Shown here in pieces: positions 47,138 through 56,976 of a stretch of DNA of 64,000 nt. The DNA is from Roseinatronobacter alkalisoli (GTDB taxonomy: Bacteria; Pseudomonadota; Alphaproteobacteria; Rhodobacterales; Rhodobacteraceae): NCBI RefSeq assembly GCF_028745735.1, contig NZ_JAQZSM010000015.1, positions 49,070 to 113,069 of the forward strand, written 5' to 3'. Under the pieces are notes generated by a model. It ran no database searches, had not been told where the DNA came from, and saw only the letters and a list, made by a program, of their open reading frames with translations. The number at the start of each line of letters is the position of its first letter. The first letter of the stretch is position 1. The position numbers were made by a program, and so were the translations under genes.

Positions 47138-47992
47138 ATGTCTTTCCTGTCCAAAAACTTATTCACCATGAAGGCCGCCAAATTCCCCGCGTTCAAACCC
47201 GCGCCGATAAAGCAGGACTGCAACATCGACGCGGCACGTGAAAAGCTGATCCAGAAGAAAATCGATGCTCTGGAAGCAAAAGCCGCCAAGCTGGAAGCGA
47301 AGGCCGACAGCCTGCGTGACCATTATCAGGACAAAGCGGATGGCATGCGCGCGCTTTACGACAAGAAAGCGGATTTCTATTCCTGCAAATCCGGCCACCT
47401 GAGCGAGAAATTCGCCGCCAAGTTCAGTGCATTGGGCGACAAGAAAGCAGACCTGCTGGAAGCGGTCGGCGCAAAGAAAGCGGCGGCACTGGAATGCGCG
47501 GCTGACAAGCTGAAGGCGAAAGCGGACATGCTGCGCGAGAAACTGTCAAAAGATGAAGACCCCTGCGATGACGACCTGAAAGATGATGATGACGACGACA
47601 TCACAGATGACGATGGCGATGACAAGGTCGGCACCCCCCTGCCCGAGGACGCCAGTGCCGTAAAGTTCTTCCTGAATGTCGAAGATAACGGACCTTCTGA
47701 AACCAATTACTTCCTGACCATCCAGGCCCCGGAAAACGATGATGATTTCACGCTGGAAGACGCCTATGAACAGGCGCTTTCGTTTCTGGAAGAAAACAAT
47801 CTGCAACTGAACGCTGTCAATCAGGCGAACCTGTATAATGCTGATGGTGAGAAAATTGCTGAATACAAGCTGGTCGATGATCAGTTCGTCAAGATTGGCG
47901 AAGTGATGGACGGGCTTTGGGTCGAAATTTCAGAAGATGACCTTGCCGCCAGTATCGAAGACGAGGATGACGACGACACAATCGATGGCTAG
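47138..47992 (+). CDS. Unrecognised coiled-coil protein with acidic repeat region
   Basis: 284 residues, no family recognised. Residues about 30-150 are a highly charged, Ala/Lys/Glu-rich coiled coil with repeated KAD and KKAD units and spaced cysteines (about 28, 82, 129, 152). Residues 148-175 are a polyaspartate stretch (DDDDDD, DDDGDD). A compact C-terminal domain (about 175-270) follows and the tail is again acidic (EDEDDDD). No signal peptide or membrane helix. Could be a structural, calcium-binding or surface-associated protein; this is speculation. GAGG precedes ATG. Confidence 0.85.
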   Translation: MSFLSKNLFTMKAAKFPAFKPAPIKQDCNIDAAREKLIQKKIDALEAKAAKLEAKADSLRDHYQDKADGMRALYDKKADFYSCKSGHLSEKFAAKFSALGDKKADLLEAVGAKKAAALECAADKLKAKADMLREKLSKDEDPCDDDLKDDDDDDITDDDGDDKVGTPLPEDASAVKFFLNVEDNGPSETNYFLTIQAPENDDDFTLEDAYEQALSFLEENNLQLNAVNQANLYNADGEKIAEYKLVDDQFVKIGEVMDGLWVEISEDDLAASIEDEDDDDTIDG

Positions 47993-48124
47993 CGCGGGTG
48001 GCGCATACTGCGAACCGGTTCTGCCCTGCCCGGATGTGCGATAACGCCAGGACAGCGCCTTTCGCGTGCGGGCCGCACGGAACGCGGCAGGAACCGGCCC
48101 TGACAGCCTGATCCAGAATAACAA

Positions 48125-48152
48125 AAATGCGCCTGAAAAGGCGCATTTCTTA
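48125..48152. terminator. Bidirectional terminator
   Basis: AAATGCGCC (48125-48133) and GGCGCATTT (48140-48148) form a perfect 9-bp stem with a TGAAAA loop, with As before and TTTCTT after. It separates convergent genes, serving the coiled-coil gene on one side and the receiver-like gene on the other. Confidence 0.85.
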
Positions 48153-48176
48153 TACTATCAGTGGTGCGTGCCGCGA

Positions 48177-48629
48177 TCAGGCGTATTCCATCACCGCACG
48201 GCTGCGCTGGTTCTGGCTGCAGATCAGCACAGCATCCAGAAGCCGGGTTTGCGAAATGGGTTTCATCAGCGTCCCGTCACAGACAGGCTTGCGCTCGCTG
48301 CCGAAATCATCGCCTGCAACCTCATCAGAGATCAGGATGATTTTCAGGTCCGGCAGGGCCGCGCGGATTGCAAGACAGAAGTTAAGTGCCTGATGCACCC
48401 CGCCCAGATGTTCAACATCGACAATGACGAAATCCAGTTTCATCGCGCTGCTTTTCAGCCATTCCAGCGCGCGATCCGAATATGAAACAGCCATGATGTT
48501 AACGCGCAGAATGTCATATACCCAGTTCTGCATGTCCTGCGTTTCGTCAGAGAATGCCATGAAGGCCACAGCAACCCCGTCGAAGCGCGGGATTGGCGGG
48601 ATACTCATATCGTTTCCGTAATCATACAT
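48177..48629 (-). CDS. Receiver-like (CheY-fold) protein
   Basis: 150-residue protein with a receiver-type alpha/beta pattern: FVIVDVEHLGG supplies an aspartate at the phospho-acceptor position, KIILISDE the fourth strand and LMKPIS the conserved lysine. The first acidic pair is not obvious (VAVAFMAFSDE), so it may be an atypical response regulator. No output domain. AAGGAAA precedes the first ATG; a second ATG seven codons later is possible. Partner kinase not visible nearby. Confidence 0.75.
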   Translation of the reverse strand: MYDYGNDMSIPPIPRFDGVAVAFMAFSDETQDMQNWVYDILRVNIMAVSYSDRALEWLKSSAMKLDFVIVDVEHLGGVHQALNFCLAIRAALPDLKIILISDEVAGDDFGSERKPVCDGTLMKPISQTRLLDAVLICSQNQRSRAVMEYA

Positions 48630-48951
48630 GAGTGGTTTCCTTCATTGCGGGGGCAGAGACTGCCAGAGCGAGAATTCGCCTTACACTATCTATACCATGT
48701 GTTTTAACACATTTTCAACCTAAAAGTGTGCAACTCAACCAGAATTCACGTCGATTTGCTAAACCTAGGGTTGCACTATCAGGATCGTGTTCACTATGGT
48801 GTCAATAACGCGCAGGCTACGACTCTCACTGGTACACCCTTAATTCAACGCGAATGCGTCGATGAAGGCAAGAAAAATATGTGTGAAAATTCTCACGGCC
48901 TGAAAAGCGACGCGCCCCACACCCCCCTGGAGTTGTGGGCACTCCGGCAGT
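48630..48951. other. Gene-poor spacer
   Basis: 322 bases upstream of the receiver-like gene, reaching the 3' end of the HTH regulator gene. It has lower GC content than surrounding genes. A rightward open frame crosses it (from 48726) and runs antisense into the HTH gene, but coding is unproven. Confidence 0.5.
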
Positions 48952-49311
48952 TTATCTCTGCCCAAGCTGAATCAGATGACGAATTGACGCTGCAAGGGAT
49001 TCTCGCTCTGATTGAGAAAGAGAAGACAGAAATGCATCAATCTCCGGGTCATGGGCAGGCTGCTGCCCCGGATGATCCGCCTGCGGAACGGTAAGGCCCA
49101 GCAGAATTTCCGGCGCCATGTCCAGCGCGCGCGCAAGTTTGAACACTGTCGAAATTCGTGGGCTACCCGTCCGGCGTTCTTCAATATCTTTCACCGCGCG
49201 GCTGTTCAGACCAGCCTTGCGGGACAGGGATGCGGCCGAAAAGCCGCGTAATTTCATGAAATGCAGAAGGTTCCGACGAAATACATCTGATTCGTTTTCC
49301 GGTTCGGACAT
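48952..49311 (-). CDS. XRE-family HTH transcriptional regulator
   Basis: 119-residue Cro/CI-type DNA-binding protein. The helix-turn-helix spans about residues 15-65 (FSAASLSRKAGLNSRAVKDI, then RRTGSPRISTVFKLARALDM). A short helical C-terminal part follows. ATG 49311 is preferred over TTG 49314. Target genes unknown; autoregulation would be typical. Confidence 0.87.
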   Translation of the reverse strand: MSEPENESDVFRRNLLHFMKLRGFSAASLSRKAGLNSRAVKDIEERRTGSPRISTVFKLARALDMAPEILLGLTVPQADHPGQQPAHDPEIDAFLSSLSQSERESLAASIRHLIQLGQR

Positions 49312-49459
49312 CAATTCTCATCTTCAAAAATGCAGCTGTTTGACTGTGTATAGAACTTTCCACGATGGAATACATCAAAACTGAATATGTTCAGGGAGAT
49401 CGATCAGGAAATGTGCAAAAATACAATGCACTGCTGTAGCAAACCAGTCTGTGGCATTG

Positions 49460-49485
49460 CAGGGCGTCCGGAACAGGACGCCCTG
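49460..49485. terminator. Hairpin downstream of rpoD
   Basis: CAGGGCGTCC and GGACGCCCTG form a perfect 10-bp stem with a six-base loop, 17 bases after the rpoD stop. No T run follows on the minus strand, so termination efficiency is uncertain. Confidence 0.55.
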
Positions 49486-49501
49486 CCCTGATGTCAGCGC
49501 A

Positions 49502-51499
49502 TTACTGGTCCAGAAAACTACGCAGCTTGCGCGACCGGCTGGGGTGTTTCAGCTTGCGCAGTGCCTTCGCCTCGATCTGACGAATGCGTTCGCGGGTCAC
49601 GCTGAATTGCTGTCCCACCTCTTCCAATGTGTGGTCAGTGTTCATGCCGATGCCGAAACGCATGCGCAGCACACGTTCTTCGCGGGGCGTCAGCGATGAC
49701 AGCACGCGCGTGGTGGTTTCGCGCAAATTGTCCTGAATGGCAGAGTCCAGCGGCAGCAGCGCGTTCTTGTCTTCGATGAAATCGCCAAGCTGGCTGTCTT
49801 CCTCATCGCCGATGGGGGTTTCAAGGCTGATGGGTTCCTTGGCGATTTTCATCACCTTGCGCACCTTGTCCAACGGCATCTGCAGCTTTTCTGCCAGTTC
49901 CTCGGACGTGGGTTCACGCCCGATTTCATGCAGCATCTGCCGGCCGGTGCGCACCAGCTTGTTGATGGTTTCGATCATATGCACCGGAATCCGGATGGTG
50001 CGCGCCTGATCGGCGATAGAACGGGTAATGGCCTGCCGGATCCACCATGTCGCATAGGTGCTGAACTTGTAGCCGCGGCGGTATTCGAACTTGTCCACCG
50101 CCTTCATCAGGCCGATGTTACCTTCCTGAATAAGATCAAGGAATTGCAGCCCGCGGTTCGTGTATTTCTTGGCGATTGAGATCACCAACCGCAAGTTGGC
50201 TTCGACCATTTCCTTCTTGGCCTGACGGGCTTCTTTTTCGCCCTTCTGGACCTGACCGACAATGCGGCGGTATTCCTGAATATCAACGCCGACATACTGC
50301 CCGACCTGCGCCATGTCGTTGCGCAATTCTTCAACCTTGTCGCGCGAACGTTCCATCAAGGCCTGCCAGCCGCGACCGGCCTTGTCGGCCATGCGGTCGC
50401 ACCATGTCGGGTCCAGCTCGGCGCCGCGATATTCGTCAATGAATTCGCGCCGGTTGATGCGTGCCTGATCGGCCAGTTTAACCATGGCGCTGTCGATCGA
50501 CATGATGCGCCGGTTGATCCCGTAAAGCTGGTCTACCAGCGCTTCGATCCGGTTGTTATGCAGGTGAAGCGAATTCACCAGTTCCACAATTTCGGCACGC
50601 AGTTTCTGGTATTTCTGTTCCTGATCATCAGAAAACCGCCCCGCTTCCAGAAGGGTGGCATTCATGCGCTGATCCTGCATTTCCGACAGGAATTCATAAT
50701 CGCGCGCAATCCGGTCCAGCGTTTCCAGCACACGCGGCTTCAGCGCGCTTTCCATGGCGGCAAGCGACAGGTTCGACTGTTCGTCGTCTTCCTCATCATC
50801 ATCATTGGAGGCGATGGGGTTGCCGTCTGCATCCAGTTCCGGCTCGTTGCTGCGCTCGCGCTTGGGGCTGGCAGCGGCGGCGGCATCGGCAATCCCGTCA
50901 GTCACAGGAATGCCTTCTTCCTCGTCCAGCGCATTGCCGAAGGTGGTTTCCAGATCGATAACATCACGCAGCAGGACATCTTCGTTCAGCAATTCATCCC
51001 GCCAGATGGTGATCGCCTGAAATGTCAGCGGGCTTTCGCACAGGCCCAGGATCATCGTGTTGCGGCCCGCCTCGATCCGTTTGGCGATGGCGATTTCGCC
51101 TTCGCGCGACAGAAGTTCGACAGACCCCATTTCACGCAGATACATGCGCACAGGGTCATCTGTGCGGTCCAGCGTTTCGCTGCCCGTTCCGGACGATACC
51201 GCGACTTCGCGCGACCCGCTGGTTTCCACCAACTCGCCACCCTTGGCGTCGGGTTCATCGCCTTCTTCATCATCTTCGACAACGTTGATGCCCATTTCCG
51301 ACAGCATCGACATGACATCTTCGATCTGCTCGGACGCGACCTGTTCGGGCGGCAGTGATTTGTTCAGCTGCTCATAAGTGATATAGCCACGTTCCTTGGC
51401 CTGCGCGATCATCCGCTTGATCGAGGCCTGGCTGACAATCTGCCCGCCTTCGTTATCCTGATCTTCTTGCCTGGTGTCGTCGGTGTCTTTGGCGGCCAT
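49502..51499 (-). CDS. rpoD: Primary RNA polymerase sigma factor RpoD (sigma-70)
   Basis: Housekeeping sigma factor. 665 residues from ATG 51499 after GGGAG. Region 1.1 (about 20-80), an acidic non-conserved insert (about 195-245, with DDDEEDDEQ), region 2 ([34 protein letters not shown]), region 3 and the 4.2 helix-turn-helix ([20 protein letters not shown]) are all present. Adjacent to dnaG as in the macromolecular-synthesis operon; rpsU is not between or before them. Confidence 0.97.
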   Translation of the reverse strand: MAAKDTDDTRQEDQDNEGGQIVSQASIKRMIAQAKERGYITYEQLNKSLPPEQVASEQIEDVMSMLSEMGINVVEDDEEGDEPDAKGGELVETSGSREVAVSSGTGSETLDRTDDPVRMYLREMGSVELLSREGEIAIAKRIEAGRNTMILGLCESPLTFQAITIWRDELLNEDVLLRDVIDLETTFGNALDEEEGIPVTDGIADAAAAASPKRERSNEPELDADGNPIASNDDDEEDDEQSNLSLAAMESALKPRVLETLDRIARDYEFLSEMQDQRMNATLLEAGRFSDDQEQKYQKLRAEIVELVNSLHLHNNRIEALVDQLYGINRRIMSIDSAMVKLADQARINRREFIDEYRGAELDPTWCDRMADKAGRGWQALMERSRDKVEELRNDMAQVGQYVGVDIQEYRRIVGQVQKGEKEARQAKKEMVEANLRLVISIAKKYTNRGLQFLDLIQEGNIGLMKAVDKFEYRRGYKFSTYATWWIRQAITRSIADQARTIRIPVHMIETINKLVRTGRQMLHEIGREPTSEELAEKLQMPLDKVRKVMKIAKEPISLETPIGDEEDSQLGDFIEDKNALLPLDSAIQDNLRETTTRVLSSLTPREERVLRMRFGIGMNTDHTLEEVGQQFSVTRERIRQIEAKALRKLKHPSRSRKLRSFLDQ

Positions 51500-51664
51500 G
51501 AAAGCTCCCGAAAAGCTGAGGCGCGGCATTCCTGAGGCGAATCGATTCGGCGAATCACCAGGCGGCCAGCGCGGACTGCACCTGATGTAGGCAAAAGAAA
51601 CGTGTTTTTCCAGTTCCAGAACGCATTTTGACCGGGCAAACCGTGCGCAAAGGCAACGATTCGG

Positions 51665-53563
51665 TCATTTTTTCTGTTTTATCCACACCTGTGATTCGAT
51701 GAATCGGCTTAACTGCCCCGAAAGTGCGGCGCGATCCTCGCCCAGATCGGCGGAATCCGACAGGTTCGAACGCTCTGACCGGTTGCGCAATTCCGCAGCC
51801 TGCTTCAGCCGCCATGTCAGCCCTTCATCGGGCAGATGGGCCAGATCCTCGACCGCGTCGCGCAATTCCGCAGCAGCGCCGCGACGGGCCAGCAGCTTGG
51901 CGAATTCCTCGCGCAGGCACAGGCGCGCAAGATCAATGTCGTCATTCTGCACCGGTGGTGCAATCCGCACATGTCCCAATGCCATAAGCGCGGAAACCTG
52001 TTCCGGGTCCGGCGGTGCCCCCCCTTCCAGCAAGGCGTGGCGCAATGCGCTGTTGCGCATATCACGCATTTCCGCACGTTCCAGATCGGATTCGAATTCG
52101 CGCAGCAGGTCGCGGTGGCGCAGCAATATCGCCAGAATGATCTCTTCGCGCATCTTCTCGGCAATGGCAGTGCTGTCCCCGCTTGCCAGCAATGTATTGC
52201 GTGTGGCGGCCAGCGCGGATGCGGGTGGCGGCTGCCATTTGCCCCCTGCCCGCCATGCCCCGCGTCCGGGCGGTGTGGCGGCGCGGAAAAAGGCCGCGCG
52301 CAGTGATTTCAATTCTTCGGCATAATGCGCGCGCAGGCCCGGATCTGCAATTTTCATGAGTGCTGCGCGCAGGCGCTTGTCCAGCGCGTCGCGGCGTTCA
52401 GGGCTGTCGAAGACCTGCGCTTCGGTTTCGCGCTGCCACAGCAGCCGCACCAGCGGCACCGCCCCATCTATCAGTTTGCGCATGGCCCCCGCACCGCCGC
52501 TGCGCAGCACATCATCCGGGTCCATCTTTTCGGGCAGCAGGCAGAAGCGCAACGATTGCTCGGAACTTAGCAATGGCAGCGCCAGATCCATCAGTCGGTA
52601 GCCCGCGCGCAATCCCGCCTCATCCCCGTCCAGGGCGATGACGGGTTCCGGTGAAATGCGCCAGATCATGCGCAACTGATCTTCGGTAATCGCGGTGCCA
52701 AGGGGGGCCACAGCCGCACCGAACCCTGCTTCGACGAGGGCGATGACATCCATATACCCTTCGGCGACAATCAGCGGGTGGTCCTTGCCGACTGCGGCCC
52801 GCGCAGGCCCCGCATTGTAAAGCGACCGCCCCTTGTCAAACAGCATGGTTTCCGGCGAATTCAGGTATTTCGCGCGGGCATTCGGGTCCATGGACCGCCC
52901 GCCAAAAGCAATGCACCGCCCCCGCATGTCGCGGATGGGAAAGATGATGCGCCCGCGAAACCGGTCATAGGGCGCGCCACCATCATCGGGGCGCGCGGCC
53001 AAGCCTGCATCGATAATCTTGTCGGGGGCAACGCCCGCCCCCGTCAGATGCGCCCACAACCCATGCCGGGTATCGGGCGCAAAGCCTATTTCAAACCGTT
53101 CCAGCGCCTGCGCCCCAAGACCGCGCCCGGCCAGATAATCGCGCGCGGTGGCGGCCGCGTTGGTGTTCAGTTGCAGCCGAAAATAGCGCACGGCCTGTTC
53201 CGTCACTGCGGCCAGTTCGCTTAGCCTGTCGGCCTTTTGCGCGGCTTTGGGGTCACGTGCAGGCATGGTCATGCCTGCCTCGCGCGCCAGCACTTCCACC
53301 GCTTCCATGAAGCCCATATTTTCCGTTTCGCACAGGAATTTAATTGTATCCCCTTTGGCATGACAGCCAAAGCAGTAGTAAAACCCCTTGCGGTCATCCA
53401 CATGAAAAGACGCGGATTTTTCCTGATGGAACGGGCATGGCGCCCAGAAATCGCCCTTCGTCTGATTGGACTTGCGCATATCCCATGTGACCTTGCGCCC
53501 GACCACAGAAGAGATCGAGACACGATTGCGCAGTTCATCAAGGAAACCAGGGGGCAGACTCAT
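51665..53563 (-). CDS. dnaG: DNA primase DnaG
   Basis: Makes RNA primers for replication. 632 residues. The CHC2 zinc finger has Cys43, His46, Cys64 and Cys67; the TOPRIM core has IVAEGYMDVIAL and IALDGDEAG; the C-terminal helicase-binding domain (about 450-632) is less conserved, as usual. It precedes rpoD in the same direction, with a 165-base spacer that may hold an internal rpoD promoter. Confidence 0.96.
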   Translation of the reverse strand: MSLPPGFLDELRNRVSISSVVGRKVTWDMRKSNQTKGDFWAPCPFHQEKSASFHVDDRKGFYYCFGCHAKGDTIKFLCETENMGFMEAVEVLAREAGMTMPARDPKAAQKADRLSELAAVTEQAVRYFRLQLNTNAAATARDYLAGRGLGAQALERFEIGFAPDTRHGLWAHLTGAGVAPDKIIDAGLAARPDDGGAPYDRFRGRIIFPIRDMRGRCIAFGGRSMDPNARAKYLNSPETMLFDKGRSLYNAGPARAAVGKDHPLIVAEGYMDVIALVEAGFGAAVAPLGTAITEDQLRMIWRISPEPVIALDGDEAGLRAGYRLMDLALPLLSSEQSLRFCLLPEKMDPDDVLRSGGAGAMRKLIDGAVPLVRLLWQRETEAQVFDSPERRDALDKRLRAALMKIADPGLRAHYAEELKSLRAAFFRAATPPGRGAWRAGGKWQPPPASALAATRNTLLASGDSTAIAEKMREEIILAILLRHRDLLREFESDLERAEMRDMRNSALRHALLEGGAPPDPEQVSALMALGHVRIAPPVQNDDIDLARLCLREEFAKLLARRGAAAELRDAVEDLAHLPDEGLTWRLKQAAELRNRSERSNLSDSADLGEDRAALSGQLSRFIESQVWIKQKK

Positions 53564-53693
53564 GGGATGGATAATGACAGATCACGCAGCTTTGTTGAAG
53601 CAGTGATAGCGCATTGCACTATCTGTTGAAACAATATCACCCGGATGCCCGTATAGCGCATATAATCCACAGGTAACCCATAGGAGGAATGCC

Positions 53694-54218
53694 ATGTTCA
53701 GCAGACGCGGATTCATATTGGCAGGCGCAGCAGTTATTTCAGGAAATGCAGCCCAGGCGCAGGATACGCGCTTCCCCCTGACGCTGTCACCGGATGAATG
53801 GCGCGCGCGGCTGACGCCCGCCCAGTTCGCCGTGCTGCGCGACCACAAGACGGAGGAAGCCTTCAGCAACCGGTTGCTGGGCGAACGCTCGCCCTTGCTG
53901 AACGAGGCCCGCGCGGGCACCTATAATTGCGCGGGCTGCGGTCAGGGGCTGTACCGGTCCGAAACGAAATATGACAGCCGCACCGGCTGGCCCAGCTTCT
54001 GGGATGCGATTGACGGCGCAACCGGCACGCAGATTGACCGCACCCTGTTTTTCATGGTCCGCACTGAAGTGCATTGCAGCAATTGCGGCGGCCATCAGGG
54101 CCATATCTTTGATGACGGACCTGCCCCCACGGGCAAGCGGCATTGCATCAACGGGCTGGCCATGACATTTACCCCTGATGAAACTGGAGTGGTTGAAGGA
54201 TTGCCTGTAAGTGCTTAA
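53694..54218 (+). CDS. msrB: Exported peptide-methionine (R)-S-oxide reductase
   Basis: Repairs oxidised methionine. 174 residues with an N-terminal export signal (SRRGFILAGAAVISG, twin-arginine-like, about 3-23). The MsrB core keeps zinc cysteines 79, 82, 128 and 131, the GWPSFW substrate pocket and the catalytic Cys151 in RHCINGLAM. The signal suggests a periplasmic enzyme, unlike the usual cytosolic MsrB. Overlaps the TerB gene by eight bases; divergent from dnaG. Confidence 0.93.
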   Translation: MFSRRGFILAGAAVISGNAAQAQDTRFPLTLSPDEWRARLTPAQFAVLRDHKTEEAFSNRLLGERSPLLNEARAGTYNCAGCGQGLYRSETKYDSRTGWPSFWDAIDGATGTQIDRTLFFMVRTEVHCSNCGGHQGHIFDDGPAPTGKRHCINGLAMTFTPDETGVVEGLPVSA

Positions 54219-54699
54219 TATACTGAAGAAAATAATGGGCGCCCTGAATGCCGGGTCTGGGGCGCCCGAAACCGGCTTGCCTGACGGGCAGCAGGCACTT
54301 GCTGCATTGCTGGTACGGGCCGCCCGCGCAAGCGACATCTATGACGACCGCCAGATTGCGCAGATCGATGCGATTCTGGCGCGGCGTTTTACGCTGCCAG
54401 TCACCGATGCCGACGCCCTGCGCCTGCGGGCCGCCGCTTTTGAGCAACGCGCAGGCGACACGGTTCATCTGACCCGCGCCATCAAGGACATCGTGCCACT
54501 GGAAGATCGCCCCGCCCTGCTGGAAGATTTGTGGTCTGTCATTCTGGCTGATGGCGGCAGGCATGAGAATGAAGACGGACTGATGCGCCTTGTGTCAAAC
54601 CTGCTGGGGCTTGCCGACCGTGAATCAGCCTTCGCGCGCCAGAAGGTCATGGCGCGCGAAAATGACGTTCCGGCAGATCAAAGCCCCTTGGCGCGGTAG
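54211..54699 (+). CDS. TerB-family (tellurite resistance-like) protein
   Basis: 162-residue all-helical protein of the TerB-like family (pattern AALLVRAARASDIYDDRQIA, LWSVILADGGRHENEDGLM, LLGLADRESAFAR). The GTG start at 54211 overlaps the msrB stop. Despite the name, most stand-alone members have no proven tellurite role. Its 3' end overlaps the convergent glutamate dehydrogenase gene by 22 bases. Confidence 0.87.
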   Translation: MLNILKKIMGALNAGSGAPETGLPDGQQALAALLVRAARASDIYDDRQIAQIDAILARRFTLPVTDADALRLRAAAFEQRAGDTVHLTRAIKDIVPLEDRPALLEDLWSVILADGGRHENEDGLMRLVSNLLGLADRESAFARQKVMARENDVPADQSPLAR

Positions 54700-56108
54700 C
54701 TGGCCGCAACCCGTTCAATCGCCACGATGAAGGCCGCGGTGCGCAGGTCCTTCACGTCCGACCGTTCATGCCAGACCTTGGAAATCGACTGATAGGCCGT
54801 GCGCATCGTGTCATCCAGACCCGAACGCACCAGTTGCAACTCATCCGCGCCCTGCAAATAGCGGCGTTTGAAATCGGGGGCCAGTTCCCAGCCCAGCTGT
54901 TTGTCCGCCGACAGGCGTTCCAGTTCCGTGACCAGCAGCAGCGCATGCGCTTCTTCATTGCGGCGCTGCATCCGGCCAAAGCGGATATGGCTGAGGTTCT
55001 TGACCCATTCGAAATAGGACACTGTCACACCACCGGCATTGGCATAAAGGTCCGGAATGATGACGATATCCTTTTCGCGCAGGATTTCATCCGCCCCCGC
55101 CGTGATCGGACCATTCGCCGCTTCAATGATCAGCGGGGCCTGAATACGATCAGCATTATTGATATTGATCACCCCTTCCAGCGCGGCCGGTATCAGGATA
55201 TCGCATTCCGATTCCAGAATTGTTGCGCCATCGGCAATATATTCCGCGCCCGCAAACCCGTTGACCCCACCGGTCTGGATAATCCAGTCGCGCACCGCAT
55301 CCGGGTCCAGCCCCGCCGGGTTCACGATGGCCCCGTCGCGTTCAATAATTCCGGTGATCACGGCGTCATCTTCTTCGCGCAGGAATTTCGCTGCGTGATA
55401 GCCCACATTACCCAGACCCTGCACAATGATCCGCTTACCCGACAGGCTTCCCGACAGGCCCGTGACCTTGACATCTTCGGGGTGGCGGAAGAATTCGCGC
55501 AGCGCATATTGCACCCCGCGGCCTGTCGCCTCGACCCGGCCCTTGATGCCGCCTGCATTCAACGGCTTGCCGGTCACACAGGCGCGCGCGTTGATATCAG
55601 TTGTGTTCATGCGGGCATACTGGTCCGCGATCCATGCCATTTCACGCTCGCCTGTGCCCATATCAGGGGCGGGCACGTTCTGGGCCGGGTGAATCAGGTC
55701 GCGTTTGGCCAGTTCATAGGCAAAGCGGCGCGTGATCTGTTCCAGTTCGTGTTCTTCATATTTGCGCGGGTCGATACACAGCCCGCCTTTTGCCCCGCCA
55801 AAGGGCGTTTCGACCAGTGCGCATTTATAGGTCATCAGCGCGGCCAACGCCTCGACCTCGTTCTGGTGAACTTCGGGCGCATAGCGGATGCCCCCCTTGA
55901 CGGGTTCCATATGCTCGGAATGCACAGCGCGGTAGCCGACAAAGGTTTCGATCTTGCCGCGCAAGCGCACCCCGAAACGGACAGTATAGGTGGAGTTACA
56001 TATCTGAATTTTTTCTGCCAGTCCCGGGGGCAGATCCAGATGCGCCACCGCACGGCGGAACATCAGATCCACATTTTCGCGAAAGCCCGGTTCCTTGACA
56101 TCCAGCAT
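54678..56108 (-). CDS. gdhA: Glu/Leu/Phe/Val dehydrogenase family, glutamate dehydrogenase
   Basis: Interconverts glutamate and 2-oxoglutarate. 476 residues. The catalytic segment KGGIRYAPEVHQNEVEAL, the lysine in MTYKCALVETPFGGAKGG and the Rossmann fingerprint IVQGLGNVGYHAA are present. The P-loop-like motif and length fit NAD-type bacterial enzymes, but coenzyme choice was not settled. AAGGAGGG gives a strong ribosome site. Gene symbol is tentative. Confidence 0.93.
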   Translation of the reverse strand: MLDVKEPGFRENVDLMFRRAVAHLDLPPGLAEKIQICNSTYTVRFGVRLRGKIETFVGYRAVHSEHMEPVKGGIRYAPEVHQNEVEALAALMTYKCALVETPFGGAKGGLCIDPRKYEEHELEQITRRFAYELAKRDLIHPAQNVPAPDMGTGEREMAWIADQYARMNTTDINARACVTGKPLNAGGIKGRVEATGRGVQYALREFFRHPEDVKVTGLSGSLSGKRIIVQGLGNVGYHAAKFLREEDDAVITGIIERDGAIVNPAGLDPDAVRDWIIQTGGVNGFAGAEYIADGATILESECDILIPAALEGVININNADRIQAPLIIEAANGPITAGADEILREKDIVIIPDLYANAGGVTVSYFEWVKNLSHIRFGRMQRRNEEAHALLLVTELERLSADKQLGWELAPDFKRRYLQGADELQLVRSGLDDTMRTAYQSISKVWHERSDVKDLRTAAFIVAIERVAASYRAKGL

Positions 56109-56245
56109 GGTAATCCCTCCTTGGTCCGCGCAGATTGGCTGCGCCTGTTCATTGTTTCTGCAGAATAACAGGATAAATTGTTTAAGAAATACGAAACCCT
56201 CGGATATGCCGAAAAAACAGGCAAATTAAAAACATGATAGCACCG

Positions 56246-56833
56246 TCACCCCCCGACGGATTTGCGCACCATATCCCAGTATATGTCTTCCACATGCGAC
56301 AGGCTTAGCCTGCCGGTTTCGCGGAACCACGTGTTGACACCTGTCAGCATGGCAATCAGTGCAAACGCGGCCAGTTTGGTGTCGGGCACATCGAACACGC
56401 CCGCCGCGCGGCCCCGCTCCAGTACCTCCTGCAACCGCGCTTCATAGCTGCGGCGCATGGCTTCGATCCGGGTGAAATTCGCGCGCTCCAGATTGCGCAA
56501 TTCCATATAGGCAATAAAAACCGAATCGCTGCGCGCGTTGTGAAACCGGATATGGAAGCGGGTGAACTGTTCCAGCGCGGCCATGGGGTCGGCGCATTCG
56601 GGCAAGGCGGCGTGCGTGTCCAGCAATTCCGCCAGATGGTCGCGCATCATGTCAAAAAGCAGGCTTTGCTTGTCGGGGGTATATAGATACAGCGCCCCCG
56701 CCTGCACGCCGACTTCGGCAGCGATCTGGCGCATGGACACCGCCGCATAGCCATGGCGCGCAAACAATTCTTGCGCGGCAGCGCGAATACGCGGGCCGGT
56801 CACTTCGGCAGAGGAGTTCTTCTTGCGGGCCAT
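56246..56833 (-). CDS. TetR-family transcriptional regulator
   Basis: 195-residue regulator. The N-terminal helix-turn-helix (AAQELFARHGYAAVSMRQIA, then GVQAGALYLYTPDKQSLL) is typical; the C-terminal ligand domain (about 60-190) resembles the TetR_C_33-like group often seen near fatty-acid or CoA-ester genes. Target unknown; the neighbouring glutamate dehydrogenase is on the same strand and downstream. Confidence 0.9.
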   Translation of the reverse strand: MARKKNSSAEVTGPRIRAAAQELFARHGYAAVSMRQIAAEVGVQAGALYLYTPDKQSLLFDMMRDHLAELLDTHAALPECADPMAALEQFTRFHIRFHNARSDSVFIAYMELRNLERANFTRIEAMRRSYEARLQEVLERGRAAGVFDVPDTKLAAFALIAMLTGVNTWFRETGRLSLSHVEDIYWDMVRKSVGG

Positions 56834-56976
56834 GGCTTGCCTCTTGGCCCCAAATTCCGCAGGAATTCAAGATGCATCTGCACCAGTCATGCACCATCCT
56901 GCACAATCCAGCCGCTTACGGCCCTTGCGCCCGTATCAGAACTGGCGCATCCTGCGGCGGGGCAATTGCTGGGCGA

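Noticed and set aside
48726..48875. N-terminal part of the long plus-strand frame crossing the spacer before the XRE gene
   Set aside because: No ribosome site or recognisable sequence; only the later part from about 48876 is worth testing.
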